Assembly (NCBI RefSeq): GCF_003852895.1
Contig: NZ_QUSW01000001.1
Span: forward strand, 1,426,001 to 1,490,000
Source of the DNA: Rhizobacter terrae
Lineage (GTDB): Bacteria > Pseudomonadota > Gammaproteobacteria > Burkholderiales > Burkholderiaceae_C
Length of the DNA stretch: 64,000 bases
Direction: 5' to 3'
In this document: positions 43,815 through 52,647 of the stretch, piece after piece
Position numbering within the stretch: the stretch's first letter is position 1
How the letters are laid out: each line of letters starts with the position of its first letter
Position numbers and translations under genes: made by a program
Notes under the pieces: generated by a model
Told to the model about the DNA's origin: nothing
Databases searched by the model: none
Seen by the model: the letters and a program-made list of their open reading frames with translations, nothing else

Positions 43815-45038
43815 ATGGAATCCGCTCCGTCTGCCCTGGCCCCCTCCTCCACCGCGGGCCAGGCCGCAGGCAACCACGCGGCATTCGCACCTGCCGTGCT
43901 CGCCCTGGGCGTCGGCTCCTTCGCCATCGGCACCGGCGAGTTCGTCGTGATGGGCCTGCTGCCCGAGATGGCCCGCGACCTGGGCGTCACCATTCCGCAA
44001 GCGGGCCACACCATCAGCGCCTATGCACTGGGCGTGGTCATCGGTGCGCCGGTGCTGGCCGTGCTGGCGGCCCATTGGCAGCGGCGTGTGCTGCTCATCG
44101 CGATGATGGCGCTGTTCGCACTGGGCAACGTGGCCAGCGCGATGGCGCCGGGCTATGCATCCCTGAACCTGCTGCGCTTCGTGGCCGGCCTTCCGCACGG
44201 CACCTACTTCGGCGTGGCCGCGCTCGTGGCCGCCGCCCTCGCGCCGCCCCAACGGCGGGCCAGCGCCGTGGCGCTGGTGATGTCGGGCCTGGCCACCGCC
44301 ACCATGCTCGGCGTGCCCTTGGCCGCCTGGCTGGGCCAGCACCTGGGCTGGCGCTCGGCCTTCGTGCTGGTGGGTGCCATCGCAGCGGTGACCTGCGTGC
44401 TGGTGCAGCGCTACGTGCCGCCACTCGAAGCACCGCACGGCACCAGCCCCTGGCGCGAACTGGGCGCGCTGGCCAAGCCGCAGGTGTGGCTCACCCTGGG
44501 CATCGGCGCGGTGGGCTTCGGGGGCATGTTCGCCGTGTTCAGCTACATCAAGCCGCTGCTGACCGAGGTGACGGGCATGCCGATCACCGCCGTGCCGCTG
44601 GCGCTGGGCCTCTTCGGCCTGGGCATGGTGGTGGGCAACCTCGTCGGCGCGCGGCTGGCGGACAAGTCGCTGATGCGCACCATCGCTGGCGTGCTGGCCT
44701 GGACGGTGCTGGTGCTCGTGGGCTTCCTGTTCACCGCGCCCTACACCGTGCCGGTGTGCATCAATGTCTTCCTGCTCGGCACGCTGGTCGCCATCGGGCC
44801 GGCCCTGCAGATCCGGCTGATGGACGTGGCCGACCATGCACAGACCCTGGCCGCCGCACTCAACCATTCGGCCTTCAACATCGCGAATGCATTGGGAGCC
44901 TGGCTGGGCGGCGTGGCCATCGCGGCGGGCCTCGGGTGGACGTCCACCGGCTGGGTCGGGGCCTTGCTGGCCATCGGCGGTCTGCTGGTGTTTGCTGCCT
45001 CGCTGTGGCTGCATCGGCGCACCAGGCGCATGGCCTGA
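43815..45038 (+). CDS. MFS (DHA1/AraJ-like) efflux transporter
   Basis: A 407-aa polytopic membrane protein with about 12 hydrophobic segments. Seen: SFAIGTGEFVVMGLLPEMAR (first helix of the AraJ/YdhP group), GHTISAYALGVVIGAPVLAV, RFVAGLPHGTYFGVAALVAA, and the motif-C-like LAAWLGQHLGWRSAFVLVG. This group includes sugar-efflux and drug-efflux (YdeA/chloramphenicol-type) pumps. The substrate is unknown. It has its own 90-base upstream gap after mmsB and no strong ribosome-binding site. Confidence 0.88.
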   Translation: MESAPSALAPSSTAGQAAGNHAAFAPAVLALGVGSFAIGTGEFVVMGLLPEMARDLGVTIPQAGHTISAYALGVVIGAPVLAVLAAHWQRRVLLIAMMALFALGNVASAMAPGYASLNLLRFVAGLPHGTYFGVAALVAAALAPPQRRASAVALVMSGLATATMLGVPLAAWLGQHLGWRSAFVLVGAIAAVTCVLVQRYVPPLEAPHGTSPWRELGALAKPQVWLTLGIGAVGFGGMFAVFSYIKPLLTEVTGMPITAVPLALGLFGLGMVVGNLVGARLADKSLMRTIAGVLAWTVLVLVGFLFTAPYTVPVCINVFLLGTLVAIGPALQIRLMDVADHAQTLAAALNHSAFNIANALGAWLGGVAIAAGLGWTSTGWVGALLAIGGLLVFAASLWLHRRTRRMA

Positions 45039-45166
45039 GAACCACGCCCTGAAAGCGCGCGGCGAACCGCATGCACGTTCGCCACATGGTTATACGCAAT
45101 CGTTCTTTCCCGAACGACACGCCCGGGTCTACCCTTGCGCCTCCTCATTTCCGGAGTCCTCGTCCC

Positions 45167-45994
45167 ATGCGTTTGCGTTCCCAGGCCCTGCTGGGCATCA
45201 CCCTCGCGGCCAGCTTGTTCAGCGCGGCCGTCCATGCCGATCAACTGGACGACATCAAGAAGAAGGGCGAGATCGTCTTCGGCGTGCTCGGCACGGATGA
45301 GCCCAACAGCTTCGTCGACCCCAAGACGCGCGAGCTCGTCGGCTATGAAGTCGACATCGGCCAGGCGATTGCCAAGAAGCTGGGCGTGAAGCCGGTGTTC
45401 AAGCAACTCTCCGTGGCCGCGCGCATCCCCGAACTGCAGCAAGGGCGCGTGGACGTGCTGGCCGCTTCGCTCACCCACAACAAGGAGCGCGAGTCGCAGA
45501 TCGACTTCTCGCTCACCACCTTCGTCACCGGCCAGAAGGTGCTGGTGAAGACCAGCAGCGGTGTCACCGACATCAAGCAGCTGGCCGGCAAGAAGGTGCT
45601 GACCGTCAAGGGCGGCACGCAGGAGCCCAACATCCGCAAGGCAGTGCCCGGCGTCGACGTGGTCACCTTCGAGACCACGCAGCAGGCCTTCCTCGCGCTG
45701 CAGCAGGGCAAGGGCGTGGGCTACGTGAACGACGAAGCCTCGCTCGTGAACGACCACGCCAAGCTGGGCGCCGCGAAGAAGGACTACGCCATCCTGCCGC
45801 AGAACATCAGCGTCGAACCGCTGGCGCTGGGCCTGAAGAAGGGCGAGAAGGCCCTGAAGGCGCAGGTGGACGGCGTGCTGCGCGAGCTGGAAAGCTCGGG
45901 CGCCGCGGACAAGTTGTTCCTCAAGTGGTACGGCCCGGGCACCAAGCTCCAGTTCGACAAGCGCAGTTTCAAGATCGACACCGACCAGATCTGA
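45167..45994 (+). CDS. Amino-acid ABC transporter periplasmic binding protein
   Basis: A 275-aa family-3 solute-binding protein. Signal peptide at residues 1-24 (LLGITLAASLFSAAVHA). Then KKKGEIVFGVLGTDEPNSFV, LVGYEVDIGQAIAKKLGVKP, RVDVLAASLTHNKERESQID and FSLTTF, the typical polar-amino-acid binding fold. GGAG lies 13 bases before the ATG. The ligand is not determinable. A strong terminator follows before the two permease genes, so this gene can be expressed at higher levels than they are. Confidence 0.92.
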   Translation: MRLRSQALLGITLAASLFSAAVHADQLDDIKKKGEIVFGVLGTDEPNSFVDPKTRELVGYEVDIGQAIAKKLGVKPVFKQLSVAARIPELQQGRVDVLAASLTHNKERESQIDFSLTTFVTGQKVLVKTSSGVTDIKQLAGKKVLTVKGGTQEPNIRKAVPGVDVVTFETTQQAFLALQQGKGVGYVNDEASLVNDHAKLGAAKKDYAILPQNISVEPLALGLKKGEKALKAQVDGVLRELESSGAADKLFLKWYGPGTKLQFDKRSFKIDTDQI

Positions 45995-46038
45995 GAGCCG
46001 TGCGGCCCATGAGGTCCGCCGGCTTGCTGGTCCGTGCG

Positions 46039-46073
46039 CGCCCTGCCAAACATGCAGGGCGTTTTTCTTTTTT
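46039..46073 (+). terminator. Rho-independent terminator after the binding-protein gene
   Basis: Perfect 8-bp stem CGCCCTGC / GCAGGGCG (46039-46046 and 46054-46061), 7-base loop, then a near-uninterrupted run of T (46062-46073). It lies between the binding-protein gene and the permeases, so read-through would be partial. Confidence 0.88.
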
Positions 46074-46088
46074 GGCAGACTCCGACGC

Positions 46089-46784
46089 ATGCCCTCGTTT
46101 GATGTGAACCTGCTGCTGCATGGCCAGTACCACGACTGGCTCATCAGCGGCCTGTGGCTGTCGCTGGCGCTCACCGGCATGACGCTGGTGCTGGCCCTGC
46201 CGCTGTCGGTGGCGGTGGCGCTGCTGCGGCTGTCGCCGTGGGCGGTGCTTCGGGCGCTCGGCGCGGCCTATGTGGAAGGCATTCGCAACGTGCCGCTGCT
46301 GGCGCACCTGCTCTTCTGGTACTTCGGCGCACCGGAGCTGCTGCCCGAACCCGTGAAGCAATGGCTGTACGCCGGCAACATCGAGGTGGCCAGTGCGGTC
46401 GTGGCCCTCACGCTGTACATCGCGGCCTACATGGCCGAGGACATCCGCAGCGGCATCCGCGCGATTCCGCAGGGGCAGTTCGATGCGGGCCGCGCGCTGG
46501 GCTTCGGCTTCCTGGGCACCATGCGCTGGGTCATCCTGCCGCAGGCGTTTCGCGTCACCGTGCCGCCGCTGATCTCGCAGACGCTGAACCTGTGGAAGGA
46601 CACGAGCGTGGCCACCGTGATCGGCGTGGCCGAGCTGATGTACCAGGCGGCCAAGGTGGAGTCGGCCAGCTTCCGCAGCGCGGAGGCCTTTGCCTTCGTC
46701 ACGAGTGCCTACCTCGTCGTGTCGCTGCTCATCACGGGCGCGGCGGCGTGGGTGCAGCAGCGCCATCCGGTGCGCGCGGCCTGA
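46089..46784 (+). CDS. Amino-acid ABC transporter permease 1
   Basis: A 231-aa inner-membrane permease of the HisM/GlnP family, with about five membrane segments. Seen: YVEGIRNVPLLAHLLFWYFG and the ATPase-contacting EAA loop RSGIRAIPQGQFDAGRALGF then GTMRWVILPQAFRVTVPPL. It starts just after the terminator of the binding-protein gene and lies 10 bases before the second permease gene. It is expected to form a heterodimer with that permease. Confidence 0.92.
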   Translation: MPSFDVNLLLHGQYHDWLISGLWLSLALTGMTLVLALPLSVAVALLRLSPWAVLRALGAAYVEGIRNVPLLAHLLFWYFGAPELLPEPVKQWLYAGNIEVASAVVALTLYIAAYMAEDIRSGIRAIPQGQFDAGRALGFGFLGTMRWVILPQAFRVTVPPLISQTLNLWKDTSVATVIGVAELMYQAAKVESASFRSAEAFAFVTSAYLVVSLLITGAAAWVQQRHPVRAA

Positions 46785-46794
46785 GGACGCAGCC

Positions 46795-47511
46795 ATGCTG
46801 GAATTGATCGACACCTACTGGCTGTACTTCCTCGTGGGGCAGTACCCCAACGGCCCGCTGGGCGGGCTGGCCCTGAGCGTGCTGCTGGCCGCGCTGGCCC
46901 TGCTGCTGGCCCTGCCCCTGGGCCTCGTGCTCGGCCTGGCGCGCGTGAGCCCGTGGCGCAGCGTGCGCTGGCCGGTGACGGCACTGGTCTTCGTGGTGCG
47001 CGGCGTGCCCTTGCTGATGGTGGTGTTCTGGGCCTACTTCTTCCTGCCCAGCATCACCGGCCGCAAGACCGACCAGTTCACCACCATGCTGATGGCGCTG
47101 GTGCTGTTCGACGGCGTGTACCTGGCGGAGATCATCCGCGCGGGCATCCAGGCGATTCCCAAGGGGCAATTCGACAGCGCGAAGTCGCTGGGGCTGGGCT
47201 ATGCGCAGTCCATGCGCTGGGTCATCCTGCCGCAGGCGCTGCGGCACATGCTGCCGTCGCTGGTGAACCAGTTCGTGGCGACGATCAAGGAGACGTCGCT
47301 GGGCTACATCATCGGGCTCACCGAGGTGTCGTTCATCGCGGCGCAGATCAACACGCAGGTGTTCACGCGGGCGGCCGAGGTGTACCTGCTGCTGGGCTTG
47401 ACCTACTTCGTGCTGTGCTTCGGGTTGTCGCGGCTGGCGTTCGCGTTCGAGGCGCGCGGCGGCGTTCGCACGCGTCGCGACTCTGCGAGCTCGGTGACGC
47501 CACCGGCGTGA
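46795..47511 (+). CDS. Amino-acid ABC transporter permease 2
   Basis: A 238-aa permease, same family as the preceding one. Seen: VVRGVPLLMVVFWAYFFLP and the EAA loop RAGIQAIPKGQFDSAKSLGL then SMRWVILPQALRHMLPSLVN. The ATG at 46795 follows the previous stop by 10 bases. No ATP-binding subunit gene follows; the next gene is on the opposite strand. The ATPase must be encoded elsewhere or shared. Confidence 0.92.
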   Translation: MLELIDTYWLYFLVGQYPNGPLGGLALSVLLAALALLLALPLGLVLGLARVSPWRSVRWPVTALVFVVRGVPLLMVVFWAYFFLPSITGRKTDQFTTMLMALVLFDGVYLAEIIRAGIQAIPKGQFDSAKSLGLGYAQSMRWVILPQALRHMLPSLVNQFVATIKETSLGYIIGLTEVSFIAAQINTQVFTRAAEVYLLLGLTYFVLCFGLSRLAFAFEARGGVRTRRDSASSVTPPA

Positions 47512-47531
47512 ATGCCACGAGGAACGGCGTC

Positions 47532-48569
47532 TCAGCCAAGGAAGCCTTCCAGCACGTTGACCACGTTCACGCCGACCTCCGCCACTGCATAGCCGCCCTC
47601 CATCACGAAGACAGTCGGCAGCTTTGCCGACGCCAACATCTGCCCCATGCGCAGGTAGTCCGCACTGCGCAGCTTGAAGCGCGAGATGGGGTCGCCCTCG
47701 AAGGTGTCCACGCCCAGCGGAACCACCAGGGCCTCGGCACCCATGCGCGCGACCTCATCCAACGCCCGCTGCAACGCTTGCTGCCACACCTCGAAGTCCG
47801 TGCCCGCGGGCAAGGGAATGTTGAGGTTGCAGCCTGCGCCCTCGCCCTGCCCCGTCTCGTCCGCATGGCCCAGGTAGAACGGGTACTCGGTGCTCGGGTC
47901 GCCGTGGATCGAGGCCGTGAACACGTCGGCACGTTCGTAGAAGATGGTCTGCGTGCCGTTGCCGTGGTGGTAGTCCACGTCGAGCACGGCCACCCGGGCG
48001 GCACCTGCGTCGCGCAAGGCCTGGGCAGCGAGTGCGGAGTTGTTGAGGAAGCAGTAGCCGCCGAAGAAGTCGGGGCCGGCGTGGTGGCCGGGCGGACGGG
48101 TCAAGGCCATCGACACCCCCGCGCCACCGGCCACCGAATGCGCCGCATCGATGGCGCAGGCCGCGCCGGCGAGGGCCGCCTCCCAGGTGCCGGCGTTCAT
48201 CGGCGTGCCGGCATCGAAGCTGAACAGGCCCACGCGTGCGGAGAAGTTGCGAGGCTCCACGTCGTAGCGCAGGCCTCGCCCCGGCCACACCGACGGGAGG
48301 ATGTCCAGCTCGGCGTTGGCCGGATCGAGCGCGATCCACTCGGTCCACGCCGTCGCCAGGAAGTCGAGGTAGCGCGGTGCGTGGATGCGGCGGATGAGCG
48401 CCATGTCCGCTTCGCCCGGTGTGTGCAACGCGCCCATGGGCCGGCGCTGCAGCTCGCTCATCACGTGATCCAGCCGCGCCGGCGTCTCGTGGCAGGGCAC
48501 GAGGCGGCCGCGGAACATCTCCTGGCGACCGGCGTGCAGGTGATGGCTGGGGTTGTGGAAGATCAGCAT
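47532..48569 (-). CDS. Histone-deacetylase-like amidohydrolase (acetylpolyamine amidohydrolase type)
   Basis: A 345-aa Zn-dependent deacetylase of the HDAC/AcuC/AphA superfamily. Seen: RPPGHHAGPDFFGGYCFLNN (tandem His charge relay), VLDVDYHHGNGTQTIFYERA (Asp and His zinc ligands) and GVDTFEGDPISRFKL (third ligand Asp). The start is ATG 48569 (MLIFHNPSHHLHAGRQEMF). The substrate may be acetylpolyamines or other acetylated amines. It has no link to its neighbours beyond the shared strand with the ABC-F gene 31 bases upstream. Confidence 0.9.
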   Translation of the reverse strand: MLIFHNPSHHLHAGRQEMFRGRLVPCHETPARLDHVMSELQRRPMGALHTPGEADMALIRRIHAPRYLDFLATAWTEWIALDPANAELDILPSVWPGRGLRYDVEPRNFSARVGLFSFDAGTPMNAGTWEAALAGAACAIDAAHSVAGGAGVSMALTRPPGHHAGPDFFGGYCFLNNSALAAQALRDAGAARVAVLDVDYHHGNGTQTIFYERADVFTASIHGDPSTEYPFYLGHADETGQGEGAGCNLNIPLPAGTDFEVWQQALQRALDEVARMGAEALVVPLGVDTFEGDPISRFKLRSADYLRMGQMLASAKLPTVFVMEGGYAVAEVGVNVVNVLEGFLG

Positions 48570-48600
48570 CGCGCGGCGCCTCTTCGGATCGACCGGGCCA

Positions 48601-50277
48601 TCATAGGTGCTCGACCTCCCATTTCTCCGGCGTCCACCGCCACCGCAGATCGCAGTCCAGCGCGTCGATGAAGTCCGCATCGTGCGAGGACACGATGATC
48701 GCGCCGGGGAAGTCGGCGAGCGCGAATTCCAGCGACTCGACGGCGGCGAGGTCCAGGTGGTTGGTGGGTTCGTCCAGCAGCAGCACGCGTGGAGGCTGCT
48801 GGCGCCACAGCGCGGCGGCCAGGGCCACGCGCATGCGCTCGCCGCCGCTCAGGCCGGCGATGGGCGCTTCCACCACGCGTGCCGAGAGGCCCAGCCGCGC
48901 AAGCCGGGTGCGCAGGTCCGATGGCGACAGCCGCGAGTCCAGGGACATCAGGTGATCCACGGTGCTCACGCCGGCCGGCAACGCGGTGGCGGCGCGCTGG
49001 TCCAGCCAGGCGAATGGCTGGTGCAGCTTCGCGCTGCCGAAGCGTGGCAGGAGCTCGCCGCACAGCGTTCGCAGCAACGTGGTCTTGCCGCATCCATTCG
49101 GGCCGATGAGTGCCAGGCGCACCGGGCCGCTGAGCATTGCCGTGAGCGACGCGAAGCCTGGCGAGGCGTGCAGGCACCGCAGCCTGTCGGTGCCCAGCAG
49201 CCGCTGCGTCGGCTCCAGAACGCTGCCGGGCAGCGCCAGTGCCGCCGATGGATCGGGCAGCAGCCTCCTGGCCGCCTCGCTCACCGCGGCCTGGGCCGCC
49301 GCGCCCTGCCGGCTGAACAGCGCCTGCAAGCGGCCGTTGGACTTCTCTGCCTGCCCTCGCATGCCATTGACCACGATGCGCGGCAAGTTGGCCTCGCGCG
49401 ACTGCGCCCGCCCTCGTGCCATGCGCCGCTGCTGCGCATCGTGGCGGCGGCGGATGTCGCGCAGCACCGTGTCGCGGTGGGCCTTGGCATGGCCGAGCGC
49501 GGTCTGCGCCGCATCGGCCTCGGCATTGCGCTGCTCACGGTAGAAGTCGACATCGCCGCCATAGTGGCGCAGCCCCTGCGACGAGACCTCGACGATGCGG
49601 TCCACCTCCCGCAGCAGCCCGCGGTCGTGGCTGGCCACCAGCAGCGTGCCTGGCCACTCGCGCATGCGGCGGATGAGCCAGTCACGCCCTTCGCGGTCGA
49701 GGTGGTTGGTGGGCTCGTCGAGCACCAGGCCGTCCGCATTCGACAGCCAGGCGCCGGCCAGCGCGATGCGCGTGCGCATGCCGTCGCTCAGGTGCGAAGC
49801 GGGTGCGAGCAGGTCCTGCTCGGCCCAGCCCACCTCCTGCAGGGCTTGCGTGAGCTCGGCGGCAAGCGTCCATCGGCCATGGGCCAGTTCGAGGTCGTGC
49901 TCGTTGCCCTCGCCGCGCTCCAGCCGCGCGATGGCTTGCAGCGGCTGCTCCAACCCCGCGATGCCGGCGGCGGAAAAGCCAGGCGCCAGACGCTGGTCCT
50001 GCGCCACATGATGCCACTGGCCGCTGCGCTGGACAGCGCCGGTCGACGGCTCGCGCAGCCCGAGCATCATCTCGATGAGCACGGTCTTGCCGGCGCCGTT
50101 CACGCCGACGATGCCGATGCGCTCGCCGCGGCCGAACGTGGCGTTCAAGGGTACAGGCCACAGCGGCACGCCGTCAGGCCGATGCCAGTTGAGATGGCGC
50201 AGCTCGACGCTGCCAAGCGAAGGTGAGGACGAACGGGAAAGGGAATGCTGGCGCGCCAGCGCGGTCGATGCAGTCAT
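48601..50277 (-). CDS. ABC-F family ATP-binding protein
   Basis: A 558-aa soluble protein with two ABC ATPase domains and no membrane segments. Domain 1: Walker A GIVGVNGAGKTVLIEMM, signature HLSDGMRTRIALAGAWL (divergent LSxGM), Walker B GLVLDEPTNHLD. Domain 2: Walker A LIGPNGCGKTTLLRTL, signature LSGGERMRVALAAALW, Walker B VLLLDEPTNHLD. A charged linker (YREQRNAEADAAQTALGHAK) separates them, as in ABC-F ribosome-associated factors. Role in translation or antibiotic protection cannot be separated by sequence alone. A GC-rich hairpin (about 50312-50332) lies in its 5' leader region. Confidence 0.9.
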   Translation of the reverse strand: MTASTALARQHSLSRSSSPSLGSVELRHLNWHRPDGVPLWPVPLNATFGRGERIGIVGVNGAGKTVLIEMMLGLREPSTGAVQRSGQWHHVAQDQRLAPGFSAAGIAGLEQPLQAIARLERGEGNEHDLELAHGRWTLAAELTQALQEVGWAEQDLLAPASHLSDGMRTRIALAGAWLSNADGLVLDEPTNHLDREGRDWLIRRMREWPGTLLVASHDRGLLREVDRIVEVSSQGLRHYGGDVDFYREQRNAEADAAQTALGHAKAHRDTVLRDIRRRHDAQQRRMARGRAQSREANLPRIVVNGMRGQAEKSNGRLQALFSRQGAAAQAAVSEAARRLLPDPSAALALPGSVLEPTQRLLGTDRLRCLHASPGFASLTAMLSGPVRLALIGPNGCGKTTLLRTLCGELLPRFGSAKLHQPFAWLDQRAATALPAGVSTVDHLMSLDSRLSPSDLRTRLARLGLSARVVEAPIAGLSGGERMRVALAAALWRQQPPRVLLLDEPTNHLDLAAVESLEFALADFPGAIIVSSHDADFIDALDCDLRWRWTPEKWEVEHL

Positions 50278-50508
50278 GAATGAAGCTCTCCAAAGGCGAA
50301 CGTGATCCCGCCCTGCGACAGGGACGGCACGGTGGCTGGTGGGGCTTCAAAGACTCATCGGAATGGCGGCGGGAGAAATGAGGAGGCGGACTCTAGCACT
50401 GCGTGGCCGGGCGGTCCAGCCGGGCTCCATTTGATCTGTGCCAAAGCGGCAACGGCCACCCCTGGGCAAACTCGAAGCGTCGCTCGCCTTGTCGGGCCGA
50501 CGTTGCGA

Positions 50509-50766
50509 ATGAGAAAAAAGTTCCCGATCCATCCCGCACACCCCGAGCGCACCTGCTGGGGATGCGACCGGTATTGCCCGGCAGACTCGCTGGCCTGTGG
50601 AAACGGCTCCGAACGCACCCAGCACCCGGTGGAGACCTGGGGCGATGACTGGCAGGAGTGGGGGCTGGACTCGGCTGCGGCGCGCGATGCGGATGTCAAG
50701 CCCGACGCTGCAGGCTGCTCCTCGGCCAAAGTTGCGGCCGGCCATCAGCCCTCAAGCCCGCCGTGA
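50509..50766 (+). CDS. DUF3079 family protein
   Basis: An 85-aa protein starting MRKKFPIHPAHPERTCWGCD with YCPADSLACGNGSERTQHPV and GDDWQEWG, which matches my recollection of the small DUF3079 family of Proteobacteria. Four cysteines in CWGCDRYCPADSLAC suggest a metal site. The start at ATG 50509 is chosen because the family begins there. Function unknown. It is convergent with the zinc-ribbon gene, and the last 15 bases overlap it on the opposite strand. Confidence 0.8.
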   Translation: MRKKFPIHPAHPERTCWGCDRYCPADSLACGNGSERTQHPVETWGDDWQEWGLDSAAARDADVKPDAAGCSSAKVAAGHQPSSPP

Positions 50767-51018
50767 CCCTCTCGATTTCGTGTGGCAGGCGTTGCAGTAG
50801 AAGCGCCGGTCGCCCCTCTTCCAGGCCGCCAGCGTCCGCCTGGAGTGCGTGAACTGCTGGGAACAGCCCGCGCAGGAATAGCGCAGGTTGGCCGGCCCGT
50901 CGGACACTGGCCGGCCCACGTTGCGGGTGCGCTTTCCTTTCGCACGCAGCCACAGCAGTCCGGCCAGGAGACCCACTGCACCGACGATGACGGCGATCAG
51001 TTCGGGCGCGAATCGCAT
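50752..51018 (-). CDS. Small membrane protein with C-terminal zinc ribbon
   Basis: An 88-aa protein with one N-terminal membrane segment (LIAVIVGAVGLLAGLLWL) and a cytoplasmic C-terminal part with two Cys pairs, CAGC and CNAC, separated by about 25 residues, a likely zinc ribbon. The ATG at 51018 is preferred over an in-frame TTG at 51036. Not recognised at family level. The product may bind zinc at the membrane or act as an anchor. Confidence 0.65.
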   Translation of the reverse strand: MRFAPELIAVIVGAVGLLAGLLWLRAKGKRTRNVGRPVSDGPANLRYSCAGCSQQFTHSRRTLAAWKRGDRRFYCNACHTKSRGSRRA

Positions 51019-51125
51019 CGCGGGGTCTGCCGGCAAGGGCAGATTGGGAGACGGGAAATGTCAGGACTCATGCGGGCCATGGGCAACGGATGCCCGAGTA
51101 TGGGGGCCCGCGCCACCGCGGCCCG

Positions 51126-52424
51126 TCAGAAGAAGCCCTGCCCTTCCCCGGCCAGCTTCACCAGCAGCGCCGCCGGCTGCCAGGACGCATCCGCCCCGGG
51201 CTCCGCCGCGAAACGCTGCAGCGCCTGAACGACCTTGGCCAGCCCAACCTGGTCCGCATGGAACATCGGCCCGCCGCGTTCCTTCGGAAAGCCGTAGCCG
51301 TTCAGGTACACGAGGTCGATGTCCGACGCCCGCGCAGCGATGCCTTCATCCAGGATGCGCGCACCTTCGTTCACCAGCGCATAGATGCAGCGCTCGACGA
51401 TTTCCTGGTCGCTGATGGTCCTGGGCGTGATGCCATGCGCGGCCCGGTACTCGCCGATCATCTGCGCCGTCACCGGATCAGGAATCGGCTCGCGCTGCCC
51501 CGCCTCGTAGCGGTACCACCCGGCCCCGGTCTTCTGCCCGAAGCGCCCGGCCTCGCAGAGCTTGTCGGCCACGATGGGCGCCATCGTCACGCCCGCCTCC
51601 GCGGCACGCCGCTTGCGCGTGGCCCAGCCGATGTCCAGCCCCGCCAGGTCGCCCATGCGGAACGGCCCCATCGCCATGCCGAAGGCCTGCAGGGCGTTGT
51701 CGATCTGCTGCGGCAAGGCGCCAGCGTGGATGAGCCCCTGCGCCGCCGCACCGTAGCGCGCCAGCATGCGATTGCCGATGAACCCGTCGCAAACGCCCGA
51801 GACCACCGCCACCTTCTTGATGCGCTGCGCCAGCGCCACGCTGGTGGCCAACACATCCGCCGCAGTCGCCGCACCACGCACGATCTCCAGCAGGCGCATC
51901 ACGTTGGCCGGGCTGAAGAAGTGCAGGCCCAGCACGTCGCCCGGCCGCTTCGTGAACGCCGCGATGCGGTCGATGTTCAGGTACGAGGTGTTGGACGCCA
52001 GGATCGCCCCGGGTTTGCACACCTCGTCGAGCCGGCGGAACACCGACTCCTTCACGCCCATGTCCTCGAACACCGCCTCGATGACGAGATCCACGTCCGC
52101 CAGGCCGGCCAGGTCCAGCGAGGGCATGATGAGCCCCATGCGCTCCTGGACCTGGGCGTCCGTCAGCTTGCCCTTCTTCGCGGAGTTCTCGTAGTTCCGG
52201 CGGATCGTCGCGATCCCGCGGTCCAGCGCCTCCTGCCTGGTCTCCACCAGGACCACCGGCAGCCCGGCGTTCAGGAAGTTCATGGTGATGCCGCCGCCCA
52301 TGGTGCCCGCGCCGATCACGCCCACCTGGCGGATGGGCCGCAGGGGCGTGTCCGCCGCGATGCCCGGGATGGTGGCGGCCGCGCGCTCGGCGGCGTCGAT
52401 GTGCTGTCGGGCGGCAGTGCTCAT
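51126..52424 (-). CDS. 3-Hydroxyacyl-CoA dehydrogenase (stand-alone)
   Basis: A 432-aa NAD-dependent dehydrogenase. Seen: Rossmann VGVIGAGTMGGGITMNFLNA, VIEAVFEDMGVKESVFRRLD, the catalytic region ILASNTSYLNIDRIAAFTKR then LGLHFFSPANVMRLLEIVRG, VSGVCDGFIGNRMLARY and a duplicated C-terminal 3HCDH domain ending NGYGFPKERGGPMFHAD. It matches the second half of FadB/FadJ without the hydratase half. AAGGAG precedes the ATG at 52424. Probable role: beta-oxidation-type or aromatic/branched-chain acyl-CoA degradation. Confidence 0.9.
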   Translation of the reverse strand: MSTAARQHIDAAERAAATIPGIAADTPLRPIRQVGVIGAGTMGGGITMNFLNAGLPVVLVETRQEALDRGIATIRRNYENSAKKGKLTDAQVQERMGLIMPSLDLAGLADVDLVIEAVFEDMGVKESVFRRLDEVCKPGAILASNTSYLNIDRIAAFTKRPGDVLGLHFFSPANVMRLLEIVRGAATAADVLATSVALAQRIKKVAVVSGVCDGFIGNRMLARYGAAAQGLIHAGALPQQIDNALQAFGMAMGPFRMGDLAGLDIGWATRKRRAAEAGVTMAPIVADKLCEAGRFGQKTGAGWYRYEAGQREPIPDPVTAQMIGEYRAAHGITPRTISDQEIVERCIYALVNEGARILDEGIAARASDIDLVYLNGYGFPKERGGPMFHADQVGLAKVVQALQRFAAEPGADASWQPAALLVKLAGEGQGFF

Positions 52425-52647
52425 GCACGACTCCTTGCTGGCATTGGAAGCCCCCAGTGTGCGTCTGCCCCGCTGGCGAGGTCTATCACGCCGGTGACTT
52501 GCCCGCGCGCAGGGCGCCCGTAACGAGACGTGAAAGCTGCGGGCGTACTCCCATTGTGGGTACACACCCATGACACACAGCCGCCGCTATTCTCCGGGGC
52601 CTTGAGAACCGTCCCGCCCGACGGCGCCCACCCCACGGAGGCCCCAC

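Noticed and set aside
42777-45014. A 745-codon frame opposite mmsB and the MFS gene
   Set aside because: Shadow of two well-supported genes; composition is His/Gln/Arg-rich and shows no motif.
45101-45118. CGTTC-N6-GAACG inverted repeat before the binding-protein gene
   Set aside because: Arms are only five bases and there is no supporting context; not strong enough to call an operator.
51126-52571. Longer start of the 3-hydroxyacyl-CoA dehydrogenase at 52571
   Set aside because: The ATG at 52424 has a strong AAGGAG site and gives the normal family N-terminus; the extension has no homology-like features.
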